A stretch of DNA of 64,000 nt, from contig AP014633.1 of assembly GCA_000828835.1 (NCBI GenBank), forward strand, positions 4,650,001 to 4,714,000. The letters run 5' to 3'. The DNA is from Thioploca ingrica (GTDB lineage: Bacteria > Pseudomonadota > Gammaproteobacteria > Beggiatoales > Beggiatoaceae). Below the pieces are notes generated by a model, which worked only from the letters and a program-made list of their open reading frames with translations, did not search any database and was not told the DNA's origin. Below, one piece after another: positions 61,671-64,000 of this stretch (position 1 is its first letter; each line of letters opens with the position of its first letter). The position numbers were made by a program, and so were the translations under genes.

Positions 61671-61997
61671 CCCAATTTTGACAGCAAGCGTAGGGCGGAT
61701 AAGCGTAGCGTCATCCGCCATAACCCATGTCTCAACGGTGCATGACGCTTTGCTTATGCACCCTACTTGGGCTAAATAGCGGTTTACTATTCTGAGAAAT
61801 CGTACCAAAGTCATTAGATTCTTTAGTAAATCAGAAGGAGATAATTTTAGTCCAGGTGAGTATTTTGGAATAAAGAAGTGAATTGAAGTACACTCTTTTT
61901 CCCATTGAGAAGGAAAGTTAAAATACCGCTGTCGAGGGGGGCAAGCCAGGAACAGTTGAGGTAAAGTTAAACCAATGTCCTTATTTTGTGCTAGCAT
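61656..61997 (-). CDS. hypothetical protein, 3' end replaced by a repeat
   Basis: A 113-residue frame. GAGGAATATATAAT before ATG 61997 is a good ribosome site, so the start is believable. The first 78 or so residues (LTLPQLFLACPPRQRYFNFP, GLKLSPSDLLKNLMTLVRFL) look like a protein. From about residue 80 on, the sequence comes from a GTAGGGTGCATAAGC-type repeat and codes CISKASCTVETW. No family is recognised. Its upstream region is shared with the pilin gene (see 62174). Confidence 0.35.
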   Translation of the reverse strand: MLAQNKDIGLTLPQLFLACPPRQRYFNFPSQWEKECTSIHFFIPKYSPGLKLSPSDLLKNLMTLVRFLRIVNRYLAQVGCISKASCTVETWVMADDATLIRPTLAVKIGRGVL

Positions 61998-62173
61998 ATT
62001 ATATATTCCTCAAATTCAACTGTAAGGAAATTAAGTGAATACAATACTTAATTTGGGGATAAAGATTGTAACGGTTGTATACCGCTACAATCTTGTTTGT
62101 CAGGTTCCCAATCCGCGAGACTGAATTTCAGTTTTGGTCTGAGTCGATGATGGAAACCTCCTTGATTATAGTG

Positions 62174-62400
62174 ACAAGTTTTATGCCAAATATTAACTTA
62201 CTGTTTATTAAGTACTTGTTAAAATAACCTTACTAAAGTAGGGTGTGCAAAATGAACAGTTTTGTCGATATTTTTTAATAAAATATTTCTTATTTTCAAC
62301 TCATTAAGTTAAAAAACTGTCTAAAATCAACACCTGTTCATTTTCAACACTTTTTTCGAGCTTTTTTAATAAAATATTTTTTATTTTCAATTTATTAAGT
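62174..62400. repeat. about 220-bp dispersed repeat, copy 2
   Basis: Matches 3456-3672 (upstream of the pilin gene) in order and orientation, including TGTTTATTAAGTA, GTAGGGTGTGCAAAATGAAC, GTCTAAAATCAACAC and TTTTCAAnnnATTAAGT. It includes the relative of the pilin sigma-54 box (TGGCAT-AAAAC-TTGTC on the minus strand). The minus-strand hypothetical gene starts 177 bases downstream. Confidence 0.75.
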
Positions 62401-62489
62401 CAAGTAGCTTGGATAAAACGAAGTGAAATCCAGGAGGGGAATTATGATGGCTTCCCTGGATTCCGCTACGCTTCATCCAGGCTACATTA

Positions 62490-62604
62490 CAATGCCATTA
62501 AGTTAAGGAAAAATTCCCCATCCTTAGTAATGAGAGGGTTTGGGGGTGGTTGTGAACCGATTGAATGAGATAAATTTTTTCAACTGACTAACTTAATGGC
62601 AGTG
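62490..62604. mobile_element. 115-bp MITE-like element, copy D
   Basis: CAATGCCATTAAGTTAAG at 62490-62507 is the inverse of CTAACTTAATGGCAGTG at 62588-62604 with two mismatches. The interior keeps GGGGGTGGTTG and GATTGAATGAGATAAA from copy B, but is shorter. No flanking direct repeat is obvious. Immediately next comes a GTCGGCAA-type palindrome (62609-62628). Confidence 0.7.
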
Positions 62605-62644
62605 CAGCGTCAGCCGGGAATTGCCAACCGACTTAACTTATTTT

Positions 62645-63730
62645 TCACTTTCCTTCCTTTTGATCAAGCGAGGTGATATTACGATTATCCATTTTGTTAG
62701 CTAATACTTCTTTAGCGATATCACTAATACCACTAATGGAACCAATCAGGTTAGCGGCTTCAAGCGGTATCATAATGAGTTTTTGATTATCAGCACTGGC
62801 AATACTTTGTAAAGCTTCAATATATCTTAGGGCAATAAAATAATTAATCGCTTGAATATCCCCTTTCATCAACGCTTGTGACACAAGCATAGTAGCTTTA
62901 GCTTCAGCGGCTGCCAGTCTTTCTCGTGCTTGTGCATCGTGGTTAGCCGAATCACCACGAGACTCAGCATCGAGTAGTTCGGCTTCTCTACGCGCTTGTG
63001 CTTTTAAGATTTCTGCCGATTTGAAACCTTCTGCTCTTAAAATATCCGAGATTTTTTCACCTTCTGCTTTGAGAATTAAAGCTTGTTTTTCGCCTTCGGC
63101 TTTTTCAACTGCCGATTTTCTTTGTCCTTCTGCTTCTAAAATAACCGCCCGCTTTTCCCGTTCAGCTTTCATTTGTCTTGCCATGGCTTCGACTAAATCT
63201 GGCTGTGGGGAAATATCTTTAATTTCTATCCGAATGATTTTAATGCCCCAAGGATCGGTCGCTTCATCAACGACTTTAAACAATTTTTCATTAATCTCAT
63301 CGCGTTTAGACAGTAAATCATCCAAATTCATAGAACCCATCACGGTACGAAGGTTAGTAATCGTTAAGTGCATGATAGCTTCGCTTAAATTACTCACTTC
63401 ATAGGTTGATTTTTTCGCATCAAAAACCCGGTAGAACACCACACCATCCACTGTGATCATGGCATTATCCTGAGTGATAACTTCTTGGCGAGGAACATCC
63501 ATCACTTGTTCCCGCATATCAATTTCATTGCTAATTTGTTCAATAATTGGCCACCGCCAATTAAAACCGGGTTCTAAAATTCGGTTATATTTGCCAAAAC
63601 GTTCAACTGTACATTGCTTGCCTTGGGAAATAAATTGAATCCCAAAATAAATGAATAATGCCAATAAAATGGCAACAACAGCACTGCTGAGAATAAGTGC
63701 TAAGAAAATAACTGATTCAATTCCGGTCAC
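62645..63730 (-). CDS. SPFH/Band 7 (stomatin/QmcA-like) membrane protein
   Basis: A 361-residue protein. VIFLALILSSAVVAILLALFIYFG (about 8-30) anchors it in the membrane. The SPFH domain follows: QCTVERFGKYNRILEPGFNW, MREQVMDVPRQEVITQDNAMITVDGVVFYRV, IKDISPQPDLVEAMARQMKAEREKRAVILEAEGQR. A long helix of repeated EAEG/KAEGEK steps then oligomerises it. Start GTG at 63730, with AGGA 7 bases before. Such proteins form large ring-like complexes in membrane domains and often control proteases (QmcA/HflKC). NfeD, the usual partner, is not in this window. Confidence 0.92.
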   Translation of the reverse strand: MTGIESVIFLALILSSAVVAILLALFIYFGIQFISQGKQCTVERFGKYNRILEPGFNWRWPIIEQISNEIDMREQVMDVPRQEVITQDNAMITVDGVVFYRVFDAKKSTYEVSNLSEAIMHLTITNLRTVMGSMNLDDLLSKRDEINEKLFKVVDEATDPWGIKIIRIEIKDISPQPDLVEAMARQMKAEREKRAVILEAEGQRKSAVEKAEGEKQALILKAEGEKISDILRAEGFKSAEILKAQARREAELLDAESRGDSANHDAQARERLAAAEAKATMLVSQALMKGDIQAINYFIALRYIEALQSIASADNQKLIMIPLEAANLIGSISGISDIAKEVLANKMDNRNITSLDQKEGK

Positions 63731-63770
63731 ACAGTGTTCCTACACAAAAATGATACTTAACTTATCACAA

Positions 63771-64000
63771 TTATAGAGTGGTTTTTTCTCTCGCCACCCG
63801 ATTCAGACAACATTTTTTATATTTTTTACCACTACCACAGAGACAAGGATCATTTCTACCTATTTTGATTGGATCCCGCTGAGGGGGAACTAAGCCATAT
63901 TTTTCAGCTAAACTCGGGTAGGTGGGTGGTTGGGAACGGTGGTCTCGAAGTCCTAAATCGATTTCGACATCTTCTAGATCTCCCATAATGGTACAATCCA
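63771..64000 (-). CDS. SEC-C motif protein, N-terminus outside the window
   Basis: Reading in from the edge of the window, the frame is open ([14 protein letters not shown]...) and the end has the SEC-C zinc motif [23 protein letters not shown]. An ATG at 63986 is available but has no ribosome site, so the gene probably begins beyond 64000. SEC-C motifs occur at the end of SecA and of many unrelated proteins, so no function is given. Confidence 0.75.
   Translation of the reverse strand, partial: DCTIMGDLEDVEIDLGLRDHRSQPPTYPSLAEKYGLVPPQRDPIKIGRNDPCLCGSGKKYKKCCLNRVAREKTTL

Noticed and set aside
61591..61779. 62-residue plus-strand frame
   Set aside because: Antisense to the remnant and repeats; no ribosome site.

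Overview
This window looks like a piece of a large, AT-leaning gammaproteobacterial chromosome. The core gene neighbourhoods are gammaproteobacterial (rplM-rpsI, rpsP-rimM-trmD-rplS, mutY-yggX, rng-yhdP, a LuxO/NtrC-type sigma-54 regulator). The accessory load is of the kind seen in filamentous sulfur bacteria such as Beggiatoa/Thiotrichales and in cyanobacteria: Uma2 and Rpn/PD-(D/E)XK nuclease-like proteins, DUF4160/DUF2442 and DUF4258/DUF2283 pairs, a PIN toxin, and very many short palindromic repeats between genes. The Beggiatoa-like assignment is an inference from gene content recalled from memory, not from a search.

Layout. 1-5.6 kb: the end of peptide deformylase, two Rpn-like nuclease genes, a broken DUF4258 gene before an intact DUF2283 gene, a DUF4160/DUF2442 pair, a type IV pilin with a probable sigma-54 promoter, and a secreted unknown. 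5.9-10 kb: an unusual pair of related ATPase genes, one soluble with a helix-turn-helix and one membrane-anchored. 10-14 kb: fatty acid desaturase, an orphan pseudopilin, tRNA-Gln, rpsI/rplM and an EEP-family phosphohydrolase. 14-19 kb: a coiled-coil nuclease-like protein, a small secreted cysteine-rich protein, a HTH regulator, a nucleotidyltransferase-like protein, and a PleD-like regulator whose first receiver and GGDEF signature are degenerate. 19.3-21.4 kb: a decayed succinate dehydrogenase/fumarate reductase operon in which only the iron-sulfur subunit is intact. 21-26 kb: lytic transglycosylase, a methyltransferase-acyltransferase fusion, MFS transporter and aroC. 26-32 kb: tRNA-Ala and tRNA-Glu, a PNPOx-like protein, mutY-yggX, panD and rng. 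32-40 kb: yhdP, a sigma-54 activator and a class I lysyl-tRNA synthetase. 40.6-46 kb: one 1786-residue secreted repeat protein. 46-57 kb: nuclease-like and toxin-antitoxin genes surrounding the rpsP operon and a DsbC with a long Thr/Pro-rich linker. 57-64 kb: a 1363-residue PAS/GGDEF/EAL sensor, gene remnants, an SPFH protein and a SEC-C protein running off the edge.

The strongest non-gene signal is a family of short inverted-repeat elements with the end sequence CAnTGCCATTAAGTTAA (at 1779, 2711, 46222 and 62490). Two copies are flanked by 9-10 bp direct repeats, as expected for non-autonomous transposable elements. A separate repeat of about 220 bp lies upstream of the pilin gene and again at 62.2 kb. 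A 20-bp palindrome of the form GTCGGCAA-N4-TTGCCGAC occurs five times. Several genes take their stop codon from such repeats.

The best candidates for an undescribed system are the HTH-ATPase/membrane-ATPase pair (5923-9951), the giant repeat protein (40642-46002), and the nuclease/toxin-rich stretch from 46.5 to 56.8 kb.
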